Below, piece after piece: positions 44,379-52,209 of a DNA stretch of 64,000 bases. The position numbers and the translations under genes were made by a program. Source of the stretch: CAWEHU01 sp963808965 (lineage in GTDB: Bacteria; Pseudomonadota; Alphaproteobacteria; Acetobacterales; Acetobacteraceae); NCBI GenBank assembly GCA_963808965.1, contig CAWEHU010000007.1, forward strand, positions 62,001 to 126,000, written 5' to 3'. The notes below the pieces were generated by a model. That model saw only the letters and a program-made list of their open reading frames with translations. It did not search any database and had not been told where the DNA came from. Numbering within the stretch: position 1 is the first letter of the stretch; every line of letters starts with the position of its first letter.

Positions 44379-45311
44379 TTGACGCTCATCCTGGCTAGTC
44401 GTCCCAACGTATATAGCGGCAGTCCGCTGGACCGCGCGGCGGAGAAGCGCGACGACACGGTCTGGATCGAGGCGGCGCTCGCGCATTCCGACACGCTCTT
44501 TGTCCCCGTCTGGCGTGCCCGGAATCTCATCCGCGGCGTGGATCAAGGCCGGCCCGAGGCCGTCTACCTTTCCGGCGCGGCCGCCGCTGCCTTGCGCCTC
44601 CCGGAGGGCGGACCCTGGGCGTTTTTGGGACTACTGGAAGGGCAGCCGGTCTTCGCGTGCGAAATCAGCCATGTGGACAACCCGCTTCCTCTCTTGCCGC
44701 CCGAGCTCGGCCAGTTCGTCGACCTGCGAGGGGTGGGGCGCGCCGGACTTCCTCCGGCGGATGCGTCCGTGCTCGCCCATGCGCGTGGGATCATGAACTG
44801 GAGGCTGAAGCACCGATTCTGCGGCGTTTGCGGCGCTGCCTGCGAGCCGCGCAGCGCGGGACACGTCATGCTCTGCACCGGCTGCGAGGCGCAGCACTTT
44901 CCGCGCACCGATCCGGCCGTCATCATGCTGGTGCATCGCGGGGACGAGGCCCTGCTCGGACATTCGCAGCGGTTTCCCCGCGCGAACATGTATTCCACGC
45001 TGGCCGGCTTCGTGGAGCCGGGCGAGAGCCTGGAAGAGGCGGTTCGGCGTGAGGTGCGGGAAGAGACCGGAGTGGCGATCGGCGCGGTGCAGTATCATTC
45101 GAGCCAGCCGTGGCCGTTCCCTGCGAATATCATGCTCGGCTTTTACGCCGAGGCGTTGACGGAGGAGGTCACGATCGACCCGAGCGAATTGCTGGAGGCG
45201 CGCTGGTTCACGCGCGCCGATCTGCGGGCGCACCGGGATCTCGGCTTTTCCTTGCCGCGACGGGACAGCATCGCACGCCGGCTGATCGAGGACTGGATCG
45301 CCGCGGAATGA
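44379..45311 (+). CDS. nudC: NAD(+) diphosphatase (Nudix hydrolase)
   Basis: A 310-residue NudC that hydrolyses NAD(H) and can decap NAD-RNA. A zinc ribbon (FCGVCGAACEPRSAGH ... CTGCEAQHFPR) precedes the Nudix box GFVEPGESLEEAVRREVREE, and the NADH-specific motif QPWPFPANIMLGF is present. I chose the TTG at 44379 (GGAG eight bases upstream); a GTG at 44343 is possible. It overlaps the next gene by 4 bp. Confidence 0.93.
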   Translation: MTLILASRPNVYSGSPLDRAAEKRDDTVWIEAALAHSDTLFVPVWRARNLIRGVDQGRPEAVYLSGAAAAALRLPEGGPWAFLGLLEGQPVFACEISHVDNPLPLLPPELGQFVDLRGVGRAGLPPADASVLAHARGIMNWRLKHRFCGVCGAACEPRSAGHVMLCTGCEAQHFPRTDPAVIMLVHRGDEALLGHSQRFPRANMYSTLAGFVEPGESLEEAVRREVREETGVAIGAVQYHSSQPWPFPANIMLGFYAEALTEEVTIDPSELLEARWFTRADLRAHRDLGFSLPRRDSIARRLIEDWIAAE

Positions 45312-45604
45312 TCAGGGTTCGGCTGTTCGCGGCGTTGCTGCTGCTAGCGGGATGCGACAGCGGTTACGTGGCCTCGACTGAGCCGGCCGCGCCGTCCCAG
45401 TGTGAAACGGAAGCCAACAACGACCCGGCGGTGAAGGAAATCACCATGAAGATGTCAGCCGTGCAGTGGTGGCGCGGCAATCATCAGGAGGATCTGGCCG
45501 TCGCGCGGCGCGAGGCGCTGCTCCGGTGCATGCGCCAGAAGGGGCTCATTCCGCCGGGCGGCGTAGAGCCCCTGAAGCCCGTGTGGTACGGCCCGCTGTT
45601 CTGA
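45308..45604 (+). CDS. small putative lipoprotein
   Basis: A 98-residue ORF whose start overlaps the nudC stop (ATGA). It has a lipoprotein signal (VRLFAALLLLAGC with Cys15 as lipidated residue). The mature part has two further Cys (QCETEANN and LLRCMRQKG) and Trp-rich segments (MSAVQWWRGN, VEPLKPVWYGPLF). I do not recognise the family. Confidence 0.7.
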   Translation: MIRVRLFAALLLLAGCDSGYVASTEPAAPSQCETEANNDPAVKEITMKMSAVQWWRGNHQEDLAVARREALLRCMRQKGLIPPGGVEPLKPVWYGPLF

Positions 45605-45611
45605 AGGCGTG

Positions 45612-46073
45612 ATGGCCCGCGATCCCGGCGAGCTGCTGACGATTGGCTACGAGGGGAGCACGGTCGGCGCGGTATTGGAGGCGCTCAAGCAGGCGAACGT
45701 GTCCCTGCTGATCGACGTTCGCGCCTTGGCCGCCTCGCGCAAGCCCGGATTCTCCAAGCGCCAGCTCGCCGCCGCGCTGGACGAACACGGTTTGCGCTAC
45801 GTGCATTTGCAGGCTCTCGGCACGCCGAAACCGGGGCGCGACGCGGTCCGGGCTGGCGATGTAGCCGCCATGCACCGGATCTTCGGCGCGCACATGGAGA
45901 GCGACCGCGCACAGGCCGATCTTGCGAGTGCGACGGATCTGGCGAGGCGGGATCGGGCCTGCCTGTTGTGCTTCGAGCGCGACCACACGCAATGCCACCG
46001 CGCCATCGTCGCCGAGATGATCACGGCGAACACGAAGCAGCGGATCACGCATCTCAAGCCGGAGGATAGCTGA
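45612..46073 (+). CDS. DUF488 domain protein
   Basis: A 153-residue protein of the DUF488 family: LLTIGYEGSTVGAVLEAL, LLIDVRALAASRKPGFSKRQLA, YVHLQALGTPK and the late CLLCFERDHTQCHRAIVAE, with paired Cys. The biochemical role of this family is not established. The ATG at 45612 follows GAAGG; a GTG one codon earlier is possible. It is last in a compact nudC-lipoprotein-DUF488 set. Confidence 0.9.
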   Translation: MARDPGELLTIGYEGSTVGAVLEALKQANVSLLIDVRALAASRKPGFSKRQLAAALDEHGLRYVHLQALGTPKPGRDAVRAGDVAAMHRIFGAHMESDRAQADLASATDLARRDRACLLCFERDHTQCHRAIVAEMITANTKQRITHLKPEDS

Positions 46074-46121
46074 GAGCATCTCGCCTCAATACCCCGTCGA
46101 TCGGCACGAACTCTTCCGCGA

Positions 46122-46880
46122 TCAGTCGAGCACGAAACGCACACGGATCGGCATCCGCGACGAAATCGGCTGTCCCTCGCTGTCCAGTTCCGGTCTGAAG
46201 CGCCAGCGCGCAACGGCGTCCTGCGCCGCGTGATCGAGCAGCGGAAAGCCGGACAATTCGGCGACCGCGACCCCGCCGGCGTGTCCGTCCGGCCGTACGG
46301 TGACGACCACGATGACCGCGCCCTGCTGGTGCCGGCGCGCGGCCTCCGCCGGGTAACGTGGGGGCAGGTTGGGCGCGGACGGGTCGGGGCTCGCGGGGAT
46401 GTCCCCCGAGATATCGTTGGTTAGCCCCGCCGTTCCGTCTTCTCCGAGTCGCACCGCCGGAGCAGGTTCGGACGGACGGTTCGCGGGCGGCGCCGGACGG
46501 GTCGGTTCCGCGGGAGCTGCATCGGGCGGCGAAGGCGCGGGCGCCGGGGGAGGCGCTGGCGGGGGAGGCGGCGGTACGTCCGCCGTCTCTGGCGGGGCCG
46601 GCGGGGGCGGGGGCGCCGGGATCGCCGTGGTGGGCTCCGATTGCGGGGCGGGCGGAACCGGCGGCGGGGCGGACGGCGGAGGCGCGGACAGCGCCAAATC
46701 CTGGCCGTGACCAGACTGCCGTGGGGCATCGCCCTCCCCCGGCGCCTTTAGGATCATCTCGATCGTCGCTTCCGATCGCGGGGGCGGGGGAGAAGGCGCG
46801 GGAAACACGACCGTGCCGGCCAGCAACAGCAAGGCCACGACCGCGTGCAGCAGGACAGAGAACAGGGCGGCGCGGCGCAT
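46122..46880 (-). CDS. tonB: energy transducer TonB
   Basis: A 252-residue TonB. A short cytoplasmic N-terminus and one helix (LFSVLLHAVVALLLLAGTVV) are followed by a long Pro-rich periplasmic spacer (about residues 65-145) and the C-terminal domain: PPRYPAEAARRHQQGAVIVV, DAVARWRFRPELDSEGQPI and VRVRFVLD-type ending. TonB passes proton-motive energy to outer-membrane receptors. Its ATG overlaps the stop of the ABC ATPase gene, so it belongs to this transport operon. No ExbB/ExbD or receptor gene is in the window. Confidence 0.92.
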   Translation of the reverse strand: MRRAALFSVLLHAVVALLLLAGTVVFPAPSPPPPRSEATIEMILKAPGEGDAPRQSGHGQDLALSAPPPSAPPPVPPAPQSEPTTAIPAPPPPPAPPETADVPPPPPPAPPPAPAPSPPDAAPAEPTRPAPPANRPSEPAPAVRLGEDGTAGLTNDISGDIPASPDPSAPNLPPRYPAEAARRHQQGAVIVVVTVRPDGHAGGVAVAELSGFPLLDHAAQDAVARWRFRPELDSEGQPISSRMPIRVRFVLD

Positions 46881-47566
46881 CAGCCTGGCGGCAGCAGCCG
46901 CGGTTCCGGGTCCGGGCCATAGGGCAGCCCGAAGGCGGCGGCAGCGGCCGGCAATGCCTGGCTTGCCGGAAGATCGGCCACGACCTGTCCCTCGCGCAAG
47001 AGGACGATCCGGTCAGCGTAGCGCATCGCCAGGTCCAGCGCGTGCAGAACGACGACGACAGCGGAGCCGGCATGCGCGATCGTGCGTAGCAGGGCCATGA
47101 TCTCGAAAGCGGCGGCTGGATCGAGATCGGCGGTGGGCTCGTCCAGCAACAGCACCTCGGGCTCGCTCGCAAGCGCCCGCGCGAGCATCGCGCGCCGGGC
47201 CTCCCCGCCCGAGATTCGGTCGATTCGCTTGGCCCGCAGCGCGGCCACCCGACAGGCCGCGAGCGCGCGCTCAACCGGAGCTGTCCCGCTGTCCTGGTGC
47301 GGGATGCGGCCAAGTCCGGCGACTTCCGCGACCGTCAATCCCCAGGCGCAACGGGCGCCCTGGGGCAGATAAGCGACACGCCTCGGGTCAGGGGGCGGAC
47401 CTTCGGGTAGCAGCCCGGCCAACGCGCGCAGCAAAGTCGACTTGCCGGCCCCGTTCGGGCCGCAAAGCGCGACCATCTCGCCGGGCCGGGCGGCGAAGCG
47501 CACCGCGCGCAACACCGTTCGGTGCCCCAAACGCACCGCTGCCGCGTTCAATCCGATCCCGCTCAC
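46880..47566 (-). CDS. ABC transporter ATP-binding protein (iron-siderophore/heme/cobalamin type)
   Basis: A 228-residue ATPase. Walker A is GPNGAGKST, the Q-loop YLPQGARCAWG, the signature ISGGEARRAML (a variant of LSGGE), Walker B EVLLLDEPTADLD, and the H-switch LHALDLAMRYADR. GTG start at 47566, overlapping the permease stop. With the FecCD permease and binding protein it forms a type II importer. Confidence 0.92.
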   Translation of the reverse strand: MSGIGLNAAAVRLGHRTVLRAVRFAARPGEMVALCGPNGAGKSTLLRALAGLLPEGPPPDPRRVAYLPQGARCAWGLTVAEVAGLGRIPHQDSGTAPVERALAACRVAALRAKRIDRISGGEARRAMLARALASEPEVLLLDEPTADLDPAAAFEIMALLRTIAHAGSAVVVVLHALDLAMRYADRIVLLREGQVVADLPASQALPAAAAAFGLPYGPDPEPRLLPPG

Positions 47567-48501
47567 GGAGCGACCCGTCGCGCGATCGTCACCAGGAACG
47601 GCGCGCCCAGCAGGGCGGTCAACACTCCAAGCCGCGGCTCCTGAGCCAACGGGAGAATAAGCGGGGCCGCCCGGGCGAGCAGATCCGCCGCGAGCAGGAG
47701 GGAGGACCCCGCCGCCAGGGAGGCGGGCAGCAGCCGCCCCGGGCGTTCGCCGAGCATGGGCCGGAGCAGATTGGGAACCACGAGACCCACGAACCCGATG
47801 CCGCCCGCGACGGCGGCTCCAGCACCTACGGCGAGCGCGGTGCCGGCGGCGGCGTGGCGAAGGGTGCGAGAGACCGGAACGCCCAGGCTGCGGGCGGTAT
47901 CCTCGCCGAGACTCAAGGCGTCGAGGCCTGGACCGAGCCGGAGCAGGAGCGCGCATCCGAGCAGGATCGGTGGTCCCGCGAGCGTGACGCTCGAGAGGGA
48001 GCGATCCTCGAGACTACCCATTAGCCAGAAGGTGATCTCGGCCAGGGCGAACGGGTTGGGGGCGAGTGTCAGCGCCACCGCGAGCAGCGCGGAGGCGATC
48101 GCGGAAAGGCCGATGCCCGCCAGGATCAGCGACGGGCCGGACGGCGCGCGCCCGGCAAAGCCCAGCAGGCAGGCGCAGCCGACGCCCGCTCCGGCCAGAC
48201 CTCCCAATGGCAGCGCCGGGGCGAACGCTTGGGCGAGACCCCAGTAGTAGACGAGCACCGCCCCGAGTCCGGCCGTGCCGGTGATCCCGAGCAGGCCCGG
48301 ATCGGCGAGCGGGTTGCGTAACACACCCTGCAAGGCCGCCCCGGAAAGTCCGAGCCCTCCACCCACCAGCACGGCCAGCAAGGCCCGGGGCAGGCGGATT
48401 TGCCAGAGGATCAGTGCGTCCGGCACGCTCACCCCCGCATCCCCGACCAGCAGGGACGCGGCGAACAGCACGCACGCGAGCCCGAACAACGCTCGCGTCA
48501 T
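47563..48501 (-). CDS. FecCD family ABC permease
   Basis: A 312-residue permease with about ten helices. Seen: WQIRLPRALLAVLVGGGLGLSG, GVLRNPLADPGLLGITGTAG, FWLMGSLEDRSLSSV, and the coupling region AVAGGIGFVGLVVPNLLRPM. All are typical of BtuC/FhuB/HemU proteins. Cargo is a siderophore, heme or cobalamin; nothing here discriminates. The start ATG overlaps the stop of the binding protein. Confidence 0.92.
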   Translation of the reverse strand: MTRALFGLACVLFAASLLVGDAGVSVPDALILWQIRLPRALLAVLVGGGLGLSGAALQGVLRNPLADPGLLGITGTAGLGAVLVYYWGLAQAFAPALPLGGLAGAGVGCACLLGFAGRAPSGPSLILAGIGLSAIASALLAVALTLAPNPFALAEITFWLMGSLEDRSLSSVTLAGPPILLGCALLLRLGPGLDALSLGEDTARSLGVPVSRTLRHAAAGTALAVGAGAAVAGGIGFVGLVVPNLLRPMLGERPGRLLPASLAAGSSLLLAADLLARAAPLILPLAQEPRLGVLTALLGAPFLVTIARRVAP

Positions 48502-49337
48502 CGCGCCAGCAGAGCGGCAGCCCGCGCCGTGAACGGCCCGGCGCAGATGGTCAGCGCGGGCGGCAGCTCCCGGCGGGGTATCCCGGCGACCGCGGGATGC
48601 CGGAACAAATCGGTCGCGAGCGACGGCCACGCCGCCGGCGTGGGGACGACCAGCAAATCCGGCGGGTGCGCGAGCAGGTCTTCCAGCCCCATCCGGCTTC
48701 CGTCAGAAGCGTTGCGCAGCCCGGCCGCTCGCAGCACGGCGTCCCCGAGCGTACCCGGACCCGCCGTGTAGCCGCGCGGTTCCCAAAACAGGGCGCTCGG
48801 CCGCTCCGCTGGGCGAGGCAGGGCGGCAAGCTGCGCGTCCATTTCGGCGATCAGCGCCTCCCCGCGCGCCGGCACACCGAGCGCTTCGGCCAAGCGGCGG
48901 GTTTCCGTCCGAATGCCGTCGAAACTCTGTGGCAGATCGACCCGCAGCACCGGAACACCGTGCCACTCCAGTAGCGCGAGGGCGGTCTGCGCCCCGAACG
49001 GGGCGGCCAGTACGAGGTCGGGGTGTAGCCGCAGGACGGTTTCGGCGTACGGGCGGACCCAGGGTAAGGGCGCCGCCGCGGCGGCCACGAAAGAGAGCGC
49101 GGGATCGCGGGCGAGGGGCGAGAGCGCCGCGATTTTCTCGGGTGCAAGAAGCACCAGCATCTGGTCGGTGCAGAGATTGAGTGAGACGACCCGCTCTGAC
49201 GCCCGTGCGGAAATCGGACCGCATAGCGCGCCCACCGTGAGCAGGACGCGCGCGAGCCGGACCCACGCGATGGCGGGTCGCAGTCTCCTAGGCCGCCTTC
49301 CGGTCGAGTTCCGCCTGGAACAGGCTTTCGTCACCAT
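48498..49337 (-). CDS. periplasmic substrate-binding protein (BtuF/FhuD class)
   Basis: A cluster A-III-type binding protein of about 279 residues. After the signal region (VRLARVLLTVGALCGPISARA), ASERVVSLNLCTDQMLVLLAP is the classic opening of vitamin B12 or siderophore binding proteins. WVRPYAETVLRLHPDLVLA and the long helix region around ALLEWHGVPVLRVDLP follow. The start is uncertain: ATG 49337 overlaps the small upstream gene by about 50 bp; GTG 49235 is an alternative with a shorter signal. It is the first component gene of the importer. Confidence 0.85.
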   Translation of the reverse strand: MVTKACSRRNSTGRRPRRLRPAIAWVRLARVLLTVGALCGPISARASERVVSLNLCTDQMLVLLAPEKIAALSPLARDPALSFVAAAAAPLPWVRPYAETVLRLHPDLVLAAPFGAQTALALLEWHGVPVLRVDLPQSFDGIRTETRRLAEALGVPARGEALIAEMDAQLAALPRPAERPSALFWEPRGYTAGPGTLGDAVLRAAGLRNASDGSRMGLEDLLAHPPDLLVVPTPAAWPSLATDLFRHPAVAGIPRRELPPALTICAGPFTARAAALLAR

Positions 49338-49482
49338 CCGCCGCCAAATAAGCGAGTTCCACATACTCCTGCGCGGCCTGCATGTCCCCGGAGGACGCGT
49401 AGTCGGCGGCTATCGCCGCGAAATGCCGGCTCAGGGCGACGTGCGACATGGCTTGGGTCTTTAGGAGCGGGTTCCATAGCAT
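49288..49482 (-). CDS. small hypothetical protein
   Basis: A 64-residue ORF beginning MLWNPLLKTQAMSHVAL, with a helical middle (RHFAAIAADYASSGDMQAAQEYVELAYLA by prediction of amphipathic helices, like a single TPR-type hairpin) and the end ELDRKAA. GGAG lies nine bases before the ATG. I do not recognise a family. It overlaps the possible start of the binding-protein gene. Confidence 0.5.
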   Translation of the reverse strand: MLWNPLLKTQAMSHVALSRHFAAIAADYASSGDMQAAQEYVELAYLAADGDESLFQAELDRKAA

Positions 49483-49614
49483 CAGGCTGATCTCCGTTTC
49501 GTCCCGGGCCCACGGCCTCGGTGAATGCAGGGGTATCACCAGCGCGGGAGGCGGCCATCCCTACCAAAGCGTTAAAGTACGTCAAATCGCACTTACCTTG
49601 CCCCGAGTACCGGA

Positions 49615-50541
49615 TCAAAGCACCAGCACTCCTTGGTGCTTCGCCTTGCCCTCGGGCTCGACGTGGATGGTGATGACGAGGCCCTCCATCTCGGTCTTCA
49701 GCGCCGCTTCGATCCGGTCGCAGATCGCGTGCGCGTCGGCGACCCTCATGGCGCCGGGGACGACCAGATGGAACTCCAGGAAAGTGAGCTTGCCGGCGTG
49801 GCGCATTCGCAAATCATGCGCCTCGATCGCGCCCTCGGCGGTTTCCCCCACGAGCGCGCGGATGCGCTGCACGATCTCGATGGCCGGGGCGGCGTCCATC
49901 AGCCCGCCGACCGAATCCCGGATGACGGATGCGCCCGACCAAAGCACATGGATCGCCGCCAGCGCCGCAATCACCGGATCGAACACGAGCAGTCCGGTCA
50001 GGACCGTCGCGATGACGCCGGCGACGATGCCGACCGAGGTGGCGACGTCGGCCATCAGGTGCCGTCCGTCCGCCACCAGCGCCGCCGATCGCAGCTTGCG
50101 CCCGTTGCGTAGGAGCAGCGCGCCCCAGAGGGCGTTGATGACCGTCGCAGCGACGTTGACCGCGATGCCGGGGATTGGCATCGCGAGCGGCGTGGGATTG
50201 CGCCAGCTCTCCCAGGCACGCTCCAGGATCAGCAGCGCGGCGACGACGATCAGCACGCCCTCGATCACGGCGGCGAAGAACTCCGCCTTGTCGTGTCCGT
50301 ACGGGTGATTCGCGTCGGCCGGCTTGGCGGCGACACGCAAAGCCCAGAGCGCGATCGCGGACGCAGCGACGTTGACGGTGCTTTCCAGGGCGTCCGAGTA
50401 GAGCGCGGCGCCGCCGGTTATCCACCAGGCGCCGGTCTTCAATGCGAGCACCAAGCATCCCACGCCGATACTGCAAGCCGCGATGCGCTCCGCCCGACCC
50501 ACCCGTGAGCGTCCCTTTTCCGTCCCCGGCGGGTCTAGCAA
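49615..50541 (-). CDS. cation diffusion facilitator family transporter
   Basis: A 308-residue CDF exporter with six helices. The metal site residues lie in YSDALESTVN (helix 2) and GRHLMADVATSVG (helix 5). HPYGHDKAEFFAAVIEG is the conserved loop, and a C-terminal cytoplasmic domain contains LTFLEFHLVVPGAM and ADAHAICDRIEAAL. It exports Zn, Fe or Co in exchange for protons; H/D in the helix 5 site suggests zinc, but this is not firm. Confidence 0.92.
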   Translation of the reverse strand: MLDPPGTEKGRSRVGRAERIAACSIGVGCLVLALKTGAWWITGGAALYSDALESTVNVAASAIALWALRVAAKPADANHPYGHDKAEFFAAVIEGVLIVVAALLILERAWESWRNPTPLAMPIPGIAVNVAATVINALWGALLLRNGRKLRSAALVADGRHLMADVATSVGIVAGVIATVLTGLLVFDPVIAALAAIHVLWSGASVIRDSVGGLMDAAPAIEIVQRIRALVGETAEGAIEAHDLRMRHAGKLTFLEFHLVVPGAMRVADAHAICDRIEAALKTEMEGLVITIHVEPEGKAKHQGVLVL

Positions 50542-50649
50542 ACGAGTGGCAGGGCGTCAGCCTGGGGCCATCACGCGGTCGCCTCCCCTGGCCGGCACCG
50601 ACCGCCGGACCTAAATCCGGGAGGTCCAAGAACCGATCGGGAGAGAGAT

Positions 50650-52137
50650 ATGCCGGCCATCGACAGGCGCAGCGTTCTGCGCGGCTCTGCCACCGCGACG
50701 GTTGCCGCGGCCCTGAGCGGCGGTGCTTCCAATGCGGCGCAGCCCGCCGAGGGTGGCGAGAGCGTTAAGCCCGCCGCGCCGCCCGCCGCGCCCCCACCGG
50801 TCACGCGTACCCTCGCGCACTATATCGTCACCGCCCAGCCCGGCGATTTGCCGGAGCCGGTCCGCAAGGAGGCGACCCGCACGTTCTTCAACTGGGTCGG
50901 CTGCGCCGTCGGCGGCTCACGGCACGAGACGGTGGACAAGGCCGTCGCCGCACTGACGCCGTTCTGCGGCCCTCCGCAGGCGAGCGTGCTTGGGCGTACG
51001 GAGCGGCTCGACATCCTGCACGCCGCGCTGATGACCGGCATCAGCTCGCACATCTTCGACTACGACGACACGCATCTGAAGACGATCATCCATCCCGCCG
51101 GGCCGGTCGCATCCGCCATTCTTGCGCTGTCGCAGTACCGCCCCGTGGCGGGCGCCGATTTCCTCAACGCACTCGTCCTCGGCATCGAAACGGAGTGCCG
51201 GATCGGCAACGCCGTGTATCCCGAGCACTACGCGGCGGGCTGGCACATCACGGGCACTTGCGGCGTTTTCGGCTCGGCGGCTGCCTGCGGGCGGCTGCTC
51301 GGGCTCGATGAGGAACGGATGTGCTGGGCACTCGGCATCGCCGGCTCGCAGCCGGTCGGGCTGAAGATCAGCTTCGGCACCATGACCAAGAGCTTCAATC
51401 CCGGCCGCGCCGCGCAGAACGGGCTCGTTTCGGCCTTGCTCGCGCAGCAGGGCTACACGGCGCCGGATAACGTGCTGGAGGGCAAGGACGGGTGGGGCCA
51501 GGCGCTCAGCACCAAGCGGGATTGGCGCGAGGTGACGGAGGGTTTGGGCCAGCGTTACGAGACGCTGCTGAACACCTACAAGCCGTTCGCCTGCGGTATC
51601 GTGACGCATCCCGCCATCGACGCCGCCATTCAGTTGCGGAACGAGAACAAGCTCACCGCCGATCAGATCGAAAGCATCTCGCTACGTGTGAACCCGCTCG
51701 TACTGTCACTGACCGGCAAGACCGAGCCGAAGACGGGGCTGGAAGGCAAGTTCAGCGTCTATCACACGGTCGCGGTGGCGATCATCCAGGGCGCGGCCGG
51801 GGAGAAGCAGTTCAGCGACGCCGTGGTGCGCAATCCGGAAGTCGTGGCACTCCGCCGGCGCGTCACGACGCAGGTGGACCCGGCGATGCCGCCCGAGAAG
51901 GTGGACATGACGATCAAGCTCAAGGACGGGCGGGTGCTCACCAAGCACATCGAGCACGCGATCGGCAGCGTCGAAAACCCGATGACCGATCAGATGCTGG
52001 AAACGAAATTCGCCGACCTCGCTGACGGCGTGCTGCCGCGCGATCAGGCGCGGAAGCTGATGGACCTCTGCTGGCAGGTCGCGACGCTGCCGGATGTGGG
52101 TCAGATCGGCAAGGCGGGAGCCGCGACCGCGGCCTGA
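50650..52137 (+). CDS. MmgE/PrpD family protein with a Tat signal
   Basis: A 495-residue protein of the 2-methylcitrate dehydratase/iminodisuccinate epimerase superfamily. Seen: EATRTFFNWVGCAVGGSRHE, ISSHIFDYDDTHLKTIIHPAGP (the conserved D-D-T-H), AGWHITGTCGVFGSAAACGRL and MTKSFNPGRAAQNG. Unusually it begins with a twin-arginine type leader (DRRSVLRGSATATVAAALSGG) ending in an Ala-rich region, whereas the family is normally cytoplasmic. The substrate is unknown. GAGAGAGA precedes the ATG. Confidence 0.88.
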   Translation: MPAIDRRSVLRGSATATVAAALSGGASNAAQPAEGGESVKPAAPPAAPPPVTRTLAHYIVTAQPGDLPEPVRKEATRTFFNWVGCAVGGSRHETVDKAVAALTPFCGPPQASVLGRTERLDILHAALMTGISSHIFDYDDTHLKTIIHPAGPVASAILALSQYRPVAGADFLNALVLGIETECRIGNAVYPEHYAAGWHITGTCGVFGSAAACGRLLGLDEERMCWALGIAGSQPVGLKISFGTMTKSFNPGRAAQNGLVSALLAQQGYTAPDNVLEGKDGWGQALSTKRDWREVTEGLGQRYETLLNTYKPFACGIVTHPAIDAAIQLRNENKLTADQIESISLRVNPLVLSLTGKTEPKTGLEGKFSVYHTVAVAIIQGAAGEKQFSDAVVRNPEVVALRRRVTTQVDPAMPPEKVDMTIKLKDGRVLTKHIEHAIGSVENPMTDQMLETKFADLADGVLPRDQARKLMDLCWQVATLPDVGQIGKAGAATAA

Positions 52138-52209
52138 GAGTCGGAGCGGGCGAGGGGGCCTACGTCACGCGCGGGCTCGCCCGCGCATGACGGCAGGGAG
52201 GGAACGCGC

